In this document: positions 17,784 to 27,554 of the stretch, in pieces
How the letters are laid out: each line of letters starts with the position of its first letter
Numbering within the stretch: the stretch's first letter is position 1
NCBI GenBank assembly: GCA_025451845.1
Contig: JANWJS010000009.1
Span: forward strand, 1-64,000
DNA length: 64,000 nucleotides
Origin: Steroidobacteraceae bacterium
GTDB lineage: Bacteria > Pseudomonadota > Gammaproteobacteria > Steroidobacterales > Steroidobacteraceae
Direction of reading: 5' to 3'
Translations under genes and position numbers: made by a program
The notes under the pieces: model-generated
The model's input: the letters and a program-made list of their open reading frames with translations, nothing else
Told to the model about the DNA's origin: nothing
Database searches by the model: none

Positions 17784-19421
17784 ATGGGGCGCGGTTCCGG
17801 AATCCGAACTTTCCTCCGTAGGCGTTTGAATATTCCGCATATTGCGCTCATGGCGCAGCTGGATGATGCCCGGGCCGTTGCGACGGCGATTGCATTCGCG
17901 TTGCCGCTGGCCCACGCCCACGCGCAGCCAGCTGCTCGGACCCTCGTCGCCGACATGAGCGCCGTTCAGGGCCCCCGCGACCTCTTCTGGCAGGATAGCG
18001 TCGGCGCGGATCACGGCCCCCTCATGCTGCGCCCGGCCAATCAGGCGCAGCTGCGGCGGGTCTGCCGTGAGATCGGCTTCAAATACGTCCGCTTTCACGG
18101 CGTCTTCACCCATACTCATGTCTACCGCGAGTCGCACGGCGCAGCGGTCTACGATTTCTCAACGATCAACGCCATCTACGCCGCGGTCCTGCGCGCCGGC
18201 ATGAAGCCGTTCGTCGAGATCAGCTTCATGCCTGAGGCTCTCGCGACGGGCCGCAAAACCATCTTCTACTACACGGCGAACGGCTCACCCCCCAAGGACT
18301 ACGGTAAATGGGCTGCGCTGATCCGCGCCTTCGCTCGTGACCTCGAAGCGCACTTCGGCCGGACCGAGGTCGAAAGCTGGCGCTTCGAGGTCTGGAACGA
18401 GCCGAATCTCGACGGTTTCTGGACTCGGGGGGATCAGCAGGCTTACTTCCATCTCTATGACGTGACCGCCCGCGCCATCAAGGCCGTCGATCCTGCCCTG
18501 GCAGTCGGCGGTCCCGCCACCGCGGGTGCCGCCTGGATCCCCGAGTTTCTCCGGCACGCGCGCACGGTAGGAGTGCCGGTGGATTTCATCACCACCCACA
18601 CTTACGGCGTCAACGGAGGTTTTCTCGATGCGGGCGGCCACAGCGACGTCGAGCTCTCCCCGGATGCCGGTTCCATCGTCGACGATGTCTTGCGGGTGCG
18701 GCGGCAGGTCGATGCCGCAGGCCTGGGGCGGACACCGGTCTACTTCACGGAATGGAGCACGAGTTACAACCCTCGCGATCCCGTGCATGACGCCTACATC
18801 AGCGCGCCTTACATTCTCGAGAAGCTGAAACGGGTCGCGGGCGCCGTACAGGCGATGAGCTACTGGACCTACACCGACCTCTTCGAGGAAGCCGGTCCGC
18901 CGCCCACCTCGTTCCAGGGCGGATTCGGGCTCATCAATCGCGAAGGCATCCGCAAGAGCGCCTTCTTCGCCTACAAGTACCTCGACGAGCTCGGACCCGA
19001 GGTGCTGCGCAACTCCGATCCGGAGTCGTGGCTCACGCGCGGCGGCGGGGGTTTCTCGGGGCTCATCTGGAACTACACGCCGCCGCACCAGACGGTGGGT
19101 GATCGCTCCTATTTCCGCCAGTTGCATCCCGCCGAGCCTCTGGCGCCCGTCAGGCTCGAGATCTCGCACCTGCAGCCCGGCAGTTATGAATTGAGCGCAT
19201 TCCGCACCGGTTACCGGCGCAACGATGCCTACTCGCAGTACATCGCGTGGGGTCTGCCGGCCAACCTGACTCGCAAGCAGGTCGCGCGCCTGCAGCGCCT
19301 CACCGGCGACCCGGCGGCGAGGATGACGATCCATGTCGGCGCCAGCGGCCGATTCGGGCGCTCGATCCCCATGCGCACCAATGATGTCGTGCTGATCAAG
19401 TTGCGCCGGGTGTCCTCATGA
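17784..19421 (+). CDS. GH39 family enzyme, probable beta-xylosidase, exported
   Basis: A 545-residue clan GH-A hydrolase. The acid/base Glu is in FEVWNEPNLDGFW and the nucleophile Glu in VYFTEWSTSYN, the two hallmark sites of GH39. The N-terminus has an export signal ending AHAHAQ. The ATG at 17784 is preceded by GGAGGGG; the ATG at 17850 would give a shorter, more typical signal peptide. It should release xylose from the non-reducing end of xylo-oligosaccharides. Its stop overlaps the GH67 start as ATGA, so the two form an operon acting on glucuronoxylan pieces. Confidence 0.9.
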   Translation: MGRGSGIRTFLRRRLNIPHIALMAQLDDARAVATAIAFALPLAHAHAQPAARTLVADMSAVQGPRDLFWQDSVGADHGPLMLRPANQAQLRRVCREIGFKYVRFHGVFTHTHVYRESHGAAVYDFSTINAIYAAVLRAGMKPFVEISFMPEALATGRKTIFYYTANGSPPKDYGKWAALIRAFARDLEAHFGRTEVESWRFEVWNEPNLDGFWTRGDQQAYFHLYDVTARAIKAVDPALAVGGPATAGAAWIPEFLRHARTVGVPVDFITTHTYGVNGGFLDAGGHSDVELSPDAGSIVDDVLRVRRQVDAAGLGRTPVYFTEWSTSYNPRDPVHDAYISAPYILEKLKRVAGAVQAMSYWTYTDLFEEAGPPPTSFQGGFGLINREGIRKSAFFAYKYLDELGPEVLRNSDPESWLTRGGGGFSGLIWNYTPPHQTVGDRSYFRQLHPAEPLAPVRLEISHLQPGSYELSAFRTGYRRNDAYSQYIAWGLPANLTRKQVARLQRLTGDPAARMTIHVGASGRFGRSIPMRTNDVVLIKLRRVSS

Positions 19422-21664
19422 CTCGGCGGCAACCGCTCGACCGCTTGCGCAGGGCCCTCTGGATGGCGCTCTGGCTGGTCATCGCGGTGGCCCTGCTCGG
19501 TGCGCCGGGCGCTCGTGCCGACGATGGCTACCGCCTCTGGCTGCGCTACGACCCGCTGGAGCATCAATGGCGAGCACGCTACAGCGCCGCCGCGGCGGAG
19601 CTGGTCGCCGCCTCCGGGCTCTCCCCGACCCTGCAAGCCGCGCAGGCGGAGCTGCTGCGGGGTTTGACCGGACTGTTGGGCGCGGCACCTCGCGCCACGG
19701 ATGATGTCACGCAGGACGGCGCCATCCTCTTCGGTACTCCAACATCCTCCCCGCTGGTGAAGGGCCTGGCGCTCGATCTGCGGCCCGCCGGCCGGGAAGG
19801 CTACCTCATCCGCACGCTCACGATTCATGGCCATCGCGCCACCGTCATCGCGGCAAACACCGATGTCGGCGTGCTCTATGGCGCCTTTGGTTTCCTGCGG
19901 CTGCTGCAAACGCGCGCGCCCGTCGATCATCTCGACATCGCCTCGAGCCCCAGGATCAGCCGCCGAGTCCTCGATCACTGGGACAACCTGGACGGCTCGG
20001 TGGAGCGCGGCTATGCGGGAGACTCGCTCTGGAAGTGGGAAAGCCTGCCGGAATATCTCTCCCCCCGCTACACCGACTATGCGCGCGCTTGCGCCTCGAT
20101 CGGCATCAACGGGGCGGTCCTCAACAACGTCAACGCGACTCCCTTCATCCTGACACCGCTCTATCTTCACAAGGTCGCGGCGCTGGCAGGCGTGCTGCGC
20201 CCCTATGGCGTGCGGGTTTATCTCTCCGCCCCCTTCAGCGCACCGGTCACCCTGGGAAAGCTGAAAACCGCCGACCCGCTCGATCCGCACGTGCAGGCCT
20301 GGTGGAGCGCCAAGGTCAACGAGATCTACCGCGAGATCCCCGACTTCGGCGGCTTCCTGATGAAAGCCAACTCCGAGGGACAGCCGGGCCCTGAGGACTA
20401 CGGGCGCACACAGGCGCAGGGCGCCGACCTGCTCGCGCGCGCGCTCGCCCGGCACGGCGGCATCGTCATGTGGCGCGCGTTCGTCTACTCGACCGGCAGC
20501 CACTCCGAGGATCGCGCCCGGCAGGCGTACGACACCTTCAAGCCGCTCGACGGCGAGTTCGCCGATAACGTGCTGGTGCAGGTGAAGAACGGCCCGATAG
20601 ACTTCCAGCCGCGCGAGCCCTTCCACCCGCTCTTCGGCGCGATGCCGCATACCCACCTGATGCTCGAGCTGCAGGTCAGCAAGGAGTACCTCGGCCAGCG
20701 GACGAGCTTCGTCTATCTGGGGCCACTCTTCGAGGAAGCGCTGCGCGACGACACCTGGACGCGGGGCGCGGGATCGACGGTAGCGCGGGTGATCGACGGC
20801 TCGCTCTACGGAGAGCGGTTGACGGCGATCGCCGGGGTGGCCAACACTGGCTCCTCCCGCAGCTGGTGCGGATCGATCTTCAACCAGGCCAACTGGTACG
20901 CGTTCGGCCGCCTGGCATGGGATCCCGACCTCTCGGCGGCAGAGGTCGCCGCGGAGTGGGTCAAGATGACCTTCACCAGTGACCGCCGGTTCGTCGCTCC
21001 GGTGGTGCAGATGATGCTGGGATCGCGCGAGGCCGCGGTCGACTACATGACGCCGCTGGGACTTGCGAGTCAGATGGCCGCAGGCACTCACTTCGGCCCC
21101 GGCCCGTGGGTGGCGCCGGCGAAGGGTATGCCGCCGGACTGGAGCAGCACCTACTACAGCCGCGCGGACGCGTCGGGTCTCGGTTTCGATCGGACAGCGA
21201 GCGGGAGCAATGCAACCGCACAGTACTCGCCCCGCCTCGCCGCGCAGTACGGCAATGCCGCAGCCTGTCCCGACAACCTCCTGCTCTGGTTCCATCACCT
21301 CTCGTGGGACTACCGCATGCGCTCGGGACGTACTCTATGGGACTCACTCGTGCTGCATTACGGCCGAGGCGTGGACTGGGTCAGACAGGCCCGCAAGACC
21401 TGGAGCAAGCTATCACCCTACGTCGACAGTCAACGCTATCGTCTGACGGCTGACTTCCTCGCAGTCCAGGAGAAGCACGCCGAATGGTGGCGCAACGCGA
21501 GCATCGCCTACTTCCAGTCGATCTCCCATCGCCCGCTGCCGGCAGGTGTGCCGGCGCCGCCCGACACCCTCGCGCACTACGAGGCCTTCTGTATTCCTTA
21601 CGTCGAGGGCTCGCCGGGGCACTCCCCGGGCTGCCCACCAGCCGATATTCCGGTGCCCCGATGA
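19418..21664 (+). CDS. aguA: GH67 alpha-glucuronidase
   Basis: A 748-residue GH67 enzyme. The three acidic sites known from GH67 structures are visible: Glu in MKANSEGQPGPEDYG, Asp in VKNGPIDFQPREPF and Glu in ELQVSKEYLGQ. Other family motifs are VLDHWDNLDGSVERGYAG, SWCGSIFNQANWYAFGRLAWDP and LLWFHHLSWDY. It removes (4-O-methyl)glucuronic acid from the non-reducing end xylose of aldouronic acids. A hydrophobic N-terminal segment (LWMALWLVIAVALLGAPGARA) suggests export, unusual compared with cytoplasmic family members. It is coupled to GH39 by an ATGA overlap and converges with manD, whose stop lies 3 bases past this one. Confidence 0.96.
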   Translation: MTRRQPLDRLRRALWMALWLVIAVALLGAPGARADDGYRLWLRYDPLEHQWRARYSAAAAELVAASGLSPTLQAAQAELLRGLTGLLGAAPRATDDVTQDGAILFGTPTSSPLVKGLALDLRPAGREGYLIRTLTIHGHRATVIAANTDVGVLYGAFGFLRLLQTRAPVDHLDIASSPRISRRVLDHWDNLDGSVERGYAGDSLWKWESLPEYLSPRYTDYARACASIGINGAVLNNVNATPFILTPLYLHKVAALAGVLRPYGVRVYLSAPFSAPVTLGKLKTADPLDPHVQAWWSAKVNEIYREIPDFGGFLMKANSEGQPGPEDYGRTQAQGADLLARALARHGGIVMWRAFVYSTGSHSEDRARQAYDTFKPLDGEFADNVLVQVKNGPIDFQPREPFHPLFGAMPHTHLMLELQVSKEYLGQRTSFVYLGPLFEEALRDDTWTRGAGSTVARVIDGSLYGERLTAIAGVANTGSSRSWCGSIFNQANWYAFGRLAWDPDLSAAEVAAEWVKMTFTSDRRFVAPVVQMMLGSREAAVDYMTPLGLASQMAAGTHFGPGPWVAPAKGMPPDWSSTYYSRADASGLGFDRTASGSNATAQYSPRLAAQYGNAAACPDNLLLWFHHLSWDYRMRSGRTLWDSLVLHYGRGVDWVRQARKTWSKLSPYVDSQRYRLTADFLAVQEKHAEWWRNASIAYFQSISHRPLPAGVPAPPDTLAHYEAFCIPYVEGSPGHSPGCPPADIPVPR

Positions 21665-21667
21665 GAT

Positions 21668-22918
21668 TTACCAGTCCCACATGGAGCCGTCTTCCAGGCG
21701 CGCGATCGGCAACTGCTTCGGGCTATAGGGAAAGCGCGCCGCGAGCTTCTCGTCGATGCTGACGCCATGTCCCGGGCTCTCGCCGCAATGCAGCCGGCCG
21801 TCGCGGAAGAGGTAATCGTGCGGAAAGACCTCGTCCGTCTGCTCGCAGTGGCGCATGTACTCCTGGATGCCGAAGTTGGGCGCCCAGGTGTCGAAGTGCA
21901 GCGCCGCCCCCATCGTGACCGGCGAGAGATCCGTCGCGCCATGAAAGCCGGTGCGCACCTGATACATCGCGGCCAGATCCGCAATGCGCCGCACATGGGT
22001 GATGCCGCCGGCATGCACGATCGTCGAGCGGATGAAGTCGATGAGCCGTCCCTCGATCAGCCGCTTGCTGTCCCAGATGGAGTTGAACACCTCGCCCACC
22101 GCGAGCGGTGTGACCGAATGGCGGCGGATGAGCTCGAAACCGTCCGGGTTGTCCGCCGGTGTCGCATCCTCCAGCCAGAAAAGCCTGTGCGGCTCCAGAT
22201 CACGCGCCAGCCGCGCCGCCTCCACGGGCATCAGGCGGTGATGCGCATCGTGCAGCAGCTCGACCTCATTGCCGTGCTCGGCGCGCAGCCGCGCGAAGAG
22301 CTTCGGCACGATCTCGAGATAACCCGGTGTCGACCACTCCGTCTCGAGCGGCAGCTCGCTCTCCGCGGGCTCGTACGCATCCTTCAGCCGCGACACGCCG
22401 TAGGGCTTCTTGAGGCCCGGAACGCCGCACTGGGCGCGCACCGCGCGATAGCCCAGGGAGATGTACCGCCCGACTTCCGCGGTCGCCTCCTCGATGTCGC
22501 GGCCGTTCGCATGCCCATACACCAACACGCCGTCGCGCGAGCGCCCGCCGAGCAGACGATAGAGTGGCATCGCCGCCATCTTGCCGAGGATGTCCCAGAG
22601 TGCCACGTCCACCGCGGCGATGGCCGTCATGGTCACCGGTCCCCGCCGCCAGTACGCGCCGCGATAGAAGAACTGCCAGGTGTCCTCGATGCGCCCGGCA
22701 TCGCGCCCGATGAGGTTCGGAATCACGTGGTGCTCGAGGTAGGCGGCCACGGCAAGCTCCCGGCCGTTGAGCGTGGCGTCACCGGCCCCGAAAACGCCCG
22801 AGCGCGTCTCGATCTTGAGCGTCACGAAATTGCGCCCCGGACACGTGACGATGACGCGCGCGGCGACGATCTCCCGGTCCCGGGAGGAGCCGTGCGCTTC
22901 GGACTGAGGATTTGCCAT
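21668..22918 (-). CDS. manD: D-mannonate dehydratase, enolase superfamily (ManD/RspA-like)
   Basis: A 416-residue enolase-superfamily protein. The metal ligands sit in ELLHDAHHR (Asp), FWLEDATP (Glu) and AVGEVFN (Glu). Other ManD motifs include [37 protein letters not shown] and the C-terminal DGSMWDW. It dehydrates D-mannonate to 2-keto-3-deoxygluconate, two steps after UxaC. The ATG at 22918 shares a CATG palindrome with the divergent uxaC start; an upstream in-frame ATG at 22933 would lie within uxaC. Its promoter must therefore lie inside uxaC. Confidence 0.93.
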   Translation of the reverse strand: MANPQSEAHGSSRDREIVAARVIVTCPGRNFVTLKIETRSGVFGAGDATLNGRELAVAAYLEHHVIPNLIGRDAGRIEDTWQFFYRGAYWRRGPVTMTAIAAVDVALWDILGKMAAMPLYRLLGGRSRDGVLVYGHANGRDIEEATAEVGRYISLGYRAVRAQCGVPGLKKPYGVSRLKDAYEPAESELPLETEWSTPGYLEIVPKLFARLRAEHGNEVELLHDAHHRLMPVEAARLARDLEPHRLFWLEDATPADNPDGFELIRRHSVTPLAVGEVFNSIWDSKRLIEGRLIDFIRSTIVHAGGITHVRRIADLAAMYQVRTGFHGATDLSPVTMGAALHFDTWAPNFGIQEYMRHCEQTDEVFPHDYLFRDGRLHCGESPGHGVSIDEKLAARFPYSPKQLPIARLEDGSMWDW

Positions 22919-24368
22919 GAACGATGACTCCAACTGGAAATCGGCCGGCGCACTGCATCCGGACCGACTCTTTCCCGCTGACCCCGGCGTGCGTGCGGTC
23001 GCACGCAGACTCTACAACAGCATTCGCGCCCTGCCCATCATCAGTCCGCACGGCCACACCGACCCGCGCTGGTTCGCGCACAACGCTCCCTTCAGCGATC
23101 CCGTCTCGCTGCTTCTGACGCCGGACCACTACATCACGCGGATGCTTTACAGCCAGGGGCTGAGCCTCGAAGAGCTGGGCGTCGTGCCGCTGACGGGCGC
23201 GGCTTCCGGGGCGGCCCTCGATCCGCGGACCCTCTGGCGCAAGTTCGCCGCGCACTATCACCTCTTCCGCGGCACGCCCACCCGGCTCTGGCTCGACTGG
23301 GTGCTGAGCGCGGTCTTCGAGACCGAGGCACCGCTCAGTGCTGCGAATGCCGACCGAACCTACGATCGGATCGCCGAGCATCTCGCTCGGGACGCTTTCC
23401 GGCCGCGTGCGCTCTTCGAGCGTTTCGGCATCGAGGTGCTCGCCACGACCGAGTCGCCGCTCGATGACCTGGCGCACCACGCCGCGATCCGCTCGAGCGG
23501 CTGGCAGGGACGCATCATCAGCGCCTACCGGCCCGATCCGGTCGTCGATCCGCAGGCTCCAGGCTTCGCGGCCGGCCTCGCCCGTCTCGGCGAGCTCACG
23601 GGTGAGGACACGAGCTCCTGGCGCGGTTATCTCGCCGCGCATCGCCAGCGGCGCGCCTTCTTCAAGCAGATGGGTGCGACGTCCACCGACCACGGTCATG
23701 CGACAGCGAACACCGCGGACCTGAGCGAGCGCGAAGCGGAATCTCTCTTTGGCCGCGTCCTCGGCGCCGCGCGCAACGGCGCAGCAGAGAGCGCGGATGC
23801 GGAGCTCTTCCGCGCGCAGATGCTCACCGAGATGGCGCGGATGAGCCTGGATGACGGCCTGGTGCTGCAGATCCACCCCGGCTGCTGGCGCAACCACAAC
23901 GCATCGCTCTACGAGCGTTTCGGTCCCAACGTCGGCGCCGACATTCCGCTGCGCACCGATTACGTGGGAGCACTGCGTCCGCTGCTCAACCGCTTTGGCA
24001 ACGAGCGCTCCCTCACCCTCATCGTCTTCACTCTCGACGAATCCACGTACAGCCGCGAGCTCGCGCCCCTCGCCGGCCACTACCCTGCCCTCAAGCTCGG
24101 CCCCGCCTGGTGGTTCCACGATAGTCCCGAGGGCCTGATGCGCTTTCGCGAGCAGACCACCGAGACCGCGGGTTTCTACAACACCGTCGGCTTCAACGAC
24201 GACACCCGCGCGTTCTTCTCGATCCCCGCCCGCCACGATGTCGCGCGGCGCATCGACTGCGCCTTCCTCGCTCGCCTGGTGGCCGAGCACCGGCTGCCCG
24301 AGGACGAGGCCGTCGAAGTCGCGCGCGACCTCGCCTACAACCTGCCCAAGCAGGCCTACAAGCTGTGA
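22917..24368 (+). CDS. uxaC: Glucuronate isomerase UxaC
   Basis: A 483-residue amidohydrolase-superfamily enzyme that converts D-glucuronate to D-fructuronate. Seen: metal-binding [12 protein letters not shown] near the N-terminus, [32 protein letters not shown] and the late motif [19 protein letters not shown] lies 7 bases before the ATG, inside the divergent manD gene. Together with GH67 and ManD this gives three steps of glucuronate use; fructuronate reductase is not in the window. It has no intergenic promoter region of its own. Confidence 0.96.
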   Translation: MNDDSNWKSAGALHPDRLFPADPGVRAVARRLYNSIRALPIISPHGHTDPRWFAHNAPFSDPVSLLLTPDHYITRMLYSQGLSLEELGVVPLTGAASGAALDPRTLWRKFAAHYHLFRGTPTRLWLDWVLSAVFETEAPLSAANADRTYDRIAEHLARDAFRPRALFERFGIEVLATTESPLDDLAHHAAIRSSGWQGRIISAYRPDPVVDPQAPGFAAGLARLGELTGEDTSSWRGYLAAHRQRRAFFKQMGATSTDHGHATANTADLSEREAESLFGRVLGAARNGAAESADAELFRAQMLTEMARMSLDDGLVLQIHPGCWRNHNASLYERFGPNVGADIPLRTDYVGALRPLLNRFGNERSLTLIVFTLDESTYSRELAPLAGHYPALKLGPAWWFHDSPEGLMRFREQTTETAGFYNTVGFNDDTRAFFSIPARHDVARRIDCAFLARLVAEHRLPEDEAVEVARDLAYNLPKQAYKL

Positions 24369-24404
24369 AAGTCCGCCGCCCCCTAGCCGGCCCCCTCGGG
24401 CGAA

Positions 24405-24418
24405 TGGTAGCGTTCGCA
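24405..24418. promoter_or_regulatory. LacI-type operator candidate (distal) before the first GH3
   Basis: TGGTAGCGTTCGCA, left half perfect, right half with departures; close to the reverse of the 12190 site. It lies 143 bases before the TTG start. Confidence 0.45.
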
Positions 24419-24507
24419 ATTGCACTTTTGCGGCGGCCAGACGTGGTGTCCAGCGCTGTGGCGGCAGTGCTGCCGGTGACAGTCGTCGGCCGGACGGTTT
24501 AGTTTTA

Positions 24508-24521
24508 TGATATCGGTACCA
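24508..24521. promoter_or_regulatory. LacI-type operator candidate (proximal) before the first GH3
   Basis: TGATATCGGTACCA, a full match to TGRYANCGNTRYCA. It lies 40 bases before the TTG start, and argues against the in-frame ATG at 24507, which would lie within the operator. A weaker AGCGCT-centred site lies between the two at 24448-24461. Confidence 0.55.
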
Positions 24522-24560
24522 TGGCAGCCGGAACGGCAGCCACCACCCCGGGGGAAGATC

Positions 24561-26966
24561 TTGTCGCATCGCAGAACCTCACGCGCCGACCGGCGCTCGC
24601 ACCGCACACCCGCATCCGCTCTCCCCGTGGCCATGGCCATCGGTCTGGCCATGAGCCTGGCCGGCATCGGCGCCCATGCCGCCGATGCACCGCTCTACAA
24701 GGATCCTCACGCTGCGGTCGATGCGCGCGTCAACGACCTCCTGTCCCGGATGACCCTGCAGGAGAAGATCGCGCAGATCTCCTGTATCTGGCAGCGCAAA
24801 AGCGACATCGAGGATGCCAACGGCAACTTCGATCCCGCGAAGGCGAGCCGCGTATTCCCGTCCGGGATCGGACAGGTGGCCCGGCCCAGCGATCGCGTGC
24901 CCCTTGAGGCCAATGACCCGCTGCAGAACGTCTTTCGCGACGTCCCGCAGACGGTGGAGTTCGTCAACGCCATTCAACACTTCTCGATCGATGACACTCG
25001 CCTCGGGATCCCCACGATCTTTCACGGGGAAGGCTTGCACGGCTTCATGGCCCGGGACGCCACGAGCTTTCCCCAGGCCATCGCGCTCGGCAGCAGCTGG
25101 GACCCCGCCCTCATCACGCGCATCTACACGGTAGTCGCTCATGAGGCGCGCGCGCGGGGCGTGCAGTTGCTGCTGACGCCCGTCATCAACCTGGGGCGCG
25201 ATCCGCGCTGGGGACGCATCGAGGAAACCTTCGGCGAGGATCCGTACCTCGTCAGTGAAATGGGCGTTGCGGAGGTGCACGGCCTCCAGGGGGACACGCT
25301 GCCGTTGGCTCCCGATCGTGTCTTCGCCACGCTGAAGCACATGGCCGCCTACGAGGTCCCGGAAGCGGGCACCAACGTTGGGCCCGCCGAGGTCACCCGG
25401 CGGACGCTGTTGCAGATGTATCTGCCACCGTTTCACGCCGCCATTCAGCAGGCCGGCGCGCAGGTCGTGATGGCCTCGTACAACGAGATCGGCGGCATTC
25501 CCTCCCACGCCAACCGCTGGTTGCTGACCGACGTGCTGCGCAAGCAGTGGGGATTCCAAGGCGTCGTGACCAGCGACTATGAGGGCATCGAACAGCTCAT
25601 GTCGCTGCATCACGTGGCGGGTAATCTGACCGATGCCGCGGTCCGCGCGCTCGAGGCCGGGGTCGACAATGACATGCCGGATGGCGAGGCCTACGCCAAC
25701 CTGCCCCAGGCGCTCGCCCAAGGAAAGGTGACGCAGGCCGAAATCGATACCGCCGCGCGCCACGTACTGCGGCTCAAGTTCCTCGCCGGTCTCTTCGAGC
25801 ATCCGTACGCCGACGCGAGCTACGCCGAGAAAATCACGGATGACGCCGAAGCGCGAGCACTCGCGGTGAAAGCGGCGCAGGAGAGTGTCGTTCTCCTCAA
25901 GAACGATGGGACTTTGCCGCTCGATACCCATCGCATCCGCACCCTGGCCGTAATTGGCCCCAACGCGGGCGTTGCCCGGCTCGGGGGCTACTCCGAAGTG
26001 CCCGCCCACGCGCAGAGCATCCTGCAGGGCATCCGCAGTCTCGTGGGCCACAGCGTCCACGTGGTGTACGCGCCGGGGGTCAAGCTCGTCGCAAGCGGCG
26101 ACCAGTACACGGATCAGGTCGTGCTCCCGACGCCAGCGCAGAACCACGTTCTCATCCGGCAGGCGGTGAGCGTCGCCCAGTCTGCCGACGAGATCGTGCT
26201 CGCCATCGGCACCCGCGGCGCTCTTTGCCGCGAGGGCTGGGCGGACAACCACCTGGGCGATCGCGACAGCCTGGCGCTCATCGATCAGCAGCAGCAACTC
26301 GCCGACGCAATGTTCGCGCTCGGCAAGCCGGTCGTCGTCGTCCTGATCAATGGCTGCCCGCTCGCCGTGGGTGAGATCGCGCACCAAGCCAACGCCCTCA
26401 TCGAGGGCTGGTACCTGGGTCAGGAAGGCGGCACCGCCATGGCGGATGTCCTCTTCGGGAAGACCAACCCGGGCGGTAAACTCACCGTCACCATCCCGCG
26501 GTCCGTGGGCTTCGTGCCCTACAACTACGACGAGAAGCCCAGCGCTCACCGCGGCTATCAATTCGCCGACAACTCGCCCCTCTTCCCCTTCGGCTACGGA
26601 CTTTCCTACACCACTTTCGATGTAGGGCCGCCTGTGCTTTCGGCCGCCAGCATTCCATCCAACGGTAAGGTGACGGTCAACGTGAGCGTCCGCAATACCG
26701 GTAAGGTTGCCGGCGATGAGGTGGTCCAGCTCTATTTGCACGAGCTCGTCACTTCCGTGACGGAGCCGACCCAAGCGCTGCGGGGGTTCAAGCGGGTGTC
26801 GCTGGCGGCGGGCGCCTCGGCCCAGGTGCGCTTCGAGCTCGGCCGGGATGACTTCGCCATCTGGGACGAGAACCTGCGCTACCGCGTCGAGCCCGGCACA
26901 TTCGAGGTCATGGCAGGCCCGGACTCCGTGAACCTCAAGCGCGCGACCCTCGAGGTCACGCGCTGA
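24561..26966 (+). CDS. GH3 beta-xylosidase/beta-glucosidase with fibronectin-III-like C-terminus, exported
   Basis: An 801-residue three-part GH3: barrel domain with nucleophile Asp in GVVTSDYEGIEQL, alpha/beta sandwich domain (AAQESVVLLKNDGTLPLD, IEGWYLGQEGGTAMADVLFG), and a FnIII-like end (NVSVRNTGKVAGDEVVQLYL). A signal sequence ends IGAHAADA. I place the start at the TTG at 24561, preceded by GGGGGAAGATC, rather than the ATG at 24507 inside the operator. Likely substrates are xylo- or gluco-oligosaccharides; context (GH39, GH67, xylAB) favours xylose release. Confidence 0.9.
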   Translation: MSHRRTSRADRRSHRTPASALPVAMAIGLAMSLAGIGAHAADAPLYKDPHAAVDARVNDLLSRMTLQEKIAQISCIWQRKSDIEDANGNFDPAKASRVFPSGIGQVARPSDRVPLEANDPLQNVFRDVPQTVEFVNAIQHFSIDDTRLGIPTIFHGEGLHGFMARDATSFPQAIALGSSWDPALITRIYTVVAHEARARGVQLLLTPVINLGRDPRWGRIEETFGEDPYLVSEMGVAEVHGLQGDTLPLAPDRVFATLKHMAAYEVPEAGTNVGPAEVTRRTLLQMYLPPFHAAIQQAGAQVVMASYNEIGGIPSHANRWLLTDVLRKQWGFQGVVTSDYEGIEQLMSLHHVAGNLTDAAVRALEAGVDNDMPDGEAYANLPQALAQGKVTQAEIDTAARHVLRLKFLAGLFEHPYADASYAEKITDDAEARALAVKAAQESVVLLKNDGTLPLDTHRIRTLAVIGPNAGVARLGGYSEVPAHAQSILQGIRSLVGHSVHVVYAPGVKLVASGDQYTDQVVLPTPAQNHVLIRQAVSVAQSADEIVLAIGTRGALCREGWADNHLGDRDSLALIDQQQQLADAMFALGKPVVVVLINGCPLAVGEIAHQANALIEGWYLGQEGGTAMADVLFGKTNPGGKLTVTIPRSVGFVPYNYDEKPSAHRGYQFADNSPLFPFGYGLSYTTFDVGPPVLSAASIPSNGKVTVNVSVRNTGKVAGDEVVQLYLHELVTSVTEPTQALRGFKRVSLAAGASAQVRFELGRDDFAIWDENLRYRVEPGTFEVMAGPDSVNLKRATLEVTR

Positions 26967-27043
26967 TTGCGCGTCCGAGGGCATACTAGGACCGGCGTTG
27001 AAAGACGAGCGCGGCTGCTCCGCGCAGGCGCGCCAAGTCGCCG

Positions 27044-27475
27044 TCAGTGGCCGAACTCGCCCGCCATTCCATCCTGGCCGGTGATGATGCTGCCGTTGGC
27101 GTAGATGGCCGCTCCAACCCCTTCGGCGGTGGTGATGAGGACCGCGTTGCGGTTGCCCTCATCAGGGTGAAAGGTCAGCTGCGCCAGCAGGCACGCGATC
27201 ACCGCATTCGCGACGTACACGGGCAGTTTCATGCCCTTCTCGATGGCACCCTTGAGATCGAAGTCGCGCCAGTGCAGGTTGGGGGCGAAGAGGAACTGAT
27301 CGGTTTGTGGATCCACCCGGCCCGGAAAGCTGACGCCCACGCCCTCGATCGACATCCCGCTCAGGCCTGTCTTCATTCTCGAGAGGCCTCGAGGATGAGA
27401 TCCGTCGAAGCGCCCGCGTCGCCGCTGAGCGTCGGACGCCGCCCCCGCTTGGAGACGGCTGTGCGCCCCTCGCAC
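27044..27475 (-). pseudogene. Decayed ROK-family repressor/kinase fragment
   Basis: The readable part (VGVSFPGRVDPQTDQFLFAP, WRDFDLKGAIEKGMKLPVYV, NAVIACLLAQLTF, TTAEGVGAAIYANGSIITG, GMAGEFGH) matches the centre of ROK proteins such as NagC/XylR repressors. It stops right after GEFGH, where intact proteins continue into a zinc-binding cysteine cluster; another frame just beyond reads GAAALVFQ, like a ROK C-terminus. The N-terminal DNA-binding domain is missing, though GRRPTL in another frame upstream may be a trace. I read it as a dead ROK regulator, probably of xylose genes, with internal deletion and frameshifts. Confidence 0.72.
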
Positions 27476-27554
27476 ACCCTAGCGCGTCCCCAAAGGGCGA
27501 AGGTAGTGGCGAGGCTCGCGGCCAGGCAGACCACTGGACCGTTACTGGAATCCC

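Noticed and set aside
24579-26984. An 801-residue open frame on the minus strand opposite the GH3 gene
   Set aside because: It mirrors the GH3 codons, lacks any family motif and is explained by GC-rich codon use; the same applies to long opposite-strand frames at 1581-3053, 19229-21298, 22779-24569 and 57078-58754.
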